The notes beneath the pieces were generated by a model. It made no database searches and was not told the origin of the DNA. It was given only the letters and a program-made list of their open reading frames with translations. A program made the translations under genes and the position numbers. Shown in pieces: positions 63,116 to 64,000 of a stretch of DNA of 64,000 nt. Where the stretch lies: positions 31,190-95,189 of the forward strand of contig JAJOJD010000051.1 in the NCBI GenBank assembly GCA_021208965.1. Reading direction: 5' to 3'. This DNA comes from Gammaproteobacteria bacterium (GTDB taxonomy: Bacteria > Pseudomonadota > Gammaproteobacteria > JAGOUN01). How positions within the stretch are numbered: position 1 is the first letter of the stretch; the number at the start of each line of letters is the position of its first letter.

Positions 63116-63634
63116 ATGGCGATATTATCCATTTTACGTTATCCCGACCCGAGACTGCGTAAAAAAGCGAAAAAAGTTGACGTGTTTGATTCGACACTTC
63201 ATGCGCTTTTGGATAACTTGTTTGAAACAATGTATGCCGATGAAGGCGTCGGTTTAGCGGCAACACAGGTTAACATTCATTGGCGTGTTTTGACGGTTGA
63301 TCCGATGGAAAATGGCCATAAACAACCGTTTTATTTAGTCAATCCCGAGATTATTCATCATGAGGGAACCTTCGATTCTCAGGAAGGTTGTTTGTCTGTT
63401 CCAGGGGCTTATGATAACGTCAAGCGTCATCAGCATATTACCGTGCGTGCACAGGATAAAACGGGTGAGTTTTTTACTCTTCAAGCAAGCGACTTTAAAG
63501 CGGCGATTATTCAGCATGAAATAGACCACTTGAACGGCAAGTTGTTTATTGACCGTTTATCGAGCATTAAGCGTGATCGTGTCGTTAAAGAATTGTTGGC
63601 CTTAAATCATTGGGCAAAGGACCGTCAGTTCTAA
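63116..63634 (+). CDS. def: Peptide deformylase
   Basis: Removes the formyl group from new proteins. It is 172 residues with all three motifs: GVGLAATQV, EGCLSVPG (metal Cys) and QHEIDHLNG (two metal His and catalytic Glu). Its usual partner fmt is not beside it; instead it follows gyrB by 14 bases with a GAGG site. Confidence 0.97.
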   Translation: MAILSILRYPDPRLRKKAKKVDVFDSTLHALLDNLFETMYADEGVGLAATQVNIHWRVLTVDPMENGHKQPFYLVNPEIIHHEGTFDSQEGCLSVPGAYDNVKRHQHITVRAQDKTGEFFTLQASDFKAAIIQHEIDHLNGKLFIDRLSSIKRDRVVKELLALNHWAKDRQF

Positions 63635-63831
63635 GTAGACCAAGAGTTCTTAGTCTCTGTGGATCAAGTGTTTGATAAGGAAGAAACTGATCAAGGTCTC
63701 TCTGTTCTGGACACCTGTTCAATATCTCTTACCATTCGTCGATACACCATGATTTTTTTAAGTCAATCGTGTATAGTTTGTGTGAATTAAATCACCTTAA
63801 CCCTTCATGTCATCGTGAGAGAGGTAACCAT

Positions 63832-64000
63832 ATGTCCCGTTATTTAGATCCAAAAGCCGACGTGGTCTTTAAAAAGATTTTTGGAGACCATCCGGACTTA
63901 TTAATGAGCTTTTTAAACGCAGTACTCCCATTACCCGCCGATCGTCCGATTGTTGATCTGACGTATTTACCGTCGGAACAAGTGCCGGTGATTCCTGAGT
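63832..64000 (+). CDS. Rpn/PD-(D/E)XK nuclease family protein (5' end; runs off the window)
   Basis: The ATG at 63832 follows GAGAGGTAA and the frame is open to the edge. The start SRYLDPKADVVFKKIFGD, followed by SFLNAVLPLP, is the standard N-terminus of the Rpn family of recombination-promoting nucleases, also annotated as PD-(D/E)XK nuclease transposases. The family member at 12.4 kb is a relic; this one is intact as far as visible. The 200 bases before it hold no other gene. Confidence 0.85.
   Translation, partial: MSRYLDPKADVVFKKIFGDHPDLLMSFLNAVLPLPADRPIVDLTYLPSEQVPVIPE

Overview
The window looks like part of the chromosome of a host-associated gammaproteobacterium, probably in or near the Legionellales. 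I infer this from the mix of genes: LptD/SurA outer-membrane assembly, the AmgK/MurU peptidoglycan-recycling pair, bacterial mevalonate-pathway genes (HMG-CoA synthase and reductase), a DedA-PAP2-LssY protein, a DUF1543 protein and several unrecognised effector-like proteins. Base composition leans AT. I see no tRNA, rRNA, CRISPR array, prophage or intact insertion sequence.

Layout. At 1-2.5 kb (minus strand) a TPP riboswitch controls a SemiSWEET-type small transporter and thiamine pyrophosphokinase, followed by an unknown polytopic membrane protein. At 2.7-6.0 kb lies gatCAB. At 6.0-9.1 kb are an unknown protein and mvaA-mvaS. At 9.2-14.4 kb are typA, a tandem-GNAT protein, an Rpn nuclease remnant, uracil-DNA glycosylase and a YeiH transporter. 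At 14.5-20.9 kb (plus) are mnmG, an OmpA-like lipoprotein, dat-ybeD-lipB and the LssY-like protein. At 20.8-26.2 kb amgK-murU diverges from lptD-surA. At 26.2-30 kb are glycine-cleavage genes and scpA, divergent from sua5. At 31-38.3 kb are lineage-specific proteins around polA. A long minus-strand block from 48.1 down to 38.3 kb carries parC, thyA, rpmE, malic enzyme, two permeases, coaD, arnD and a WecD-like acetyltransferase. After marC-birA and mnmE, 51-59.4 kb holds three orphan proteins and a giant double NAD synthetase. The right end has recF, gyrB and def, then the start of an Rpn-family gene at the edge.

The recF gene contains a perfect parS site and two DnaA boxes, so the right end is probably close to the replication origin. 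dnaA and dnaN are not beside recF, so the ancestral order has been broken.

The most striking general property is that eleven genes are each broken by single-base length changes (twelve in total, most in or next to homopolymer runs), while the protein on both sides of each break is otherwise intact. They include essential genes (gatB, polA, lptD). Either the assembly keeps long-read homopolymer errors, or the organism tolerates slippage-corrected frameshifts. The strongest biological leads are the riboswitch-controlled SemiSWEET-thiamine kinase operon (a likely thiamine import module) and the double NAD synthetase, whose first half has lost its catalytic residues.
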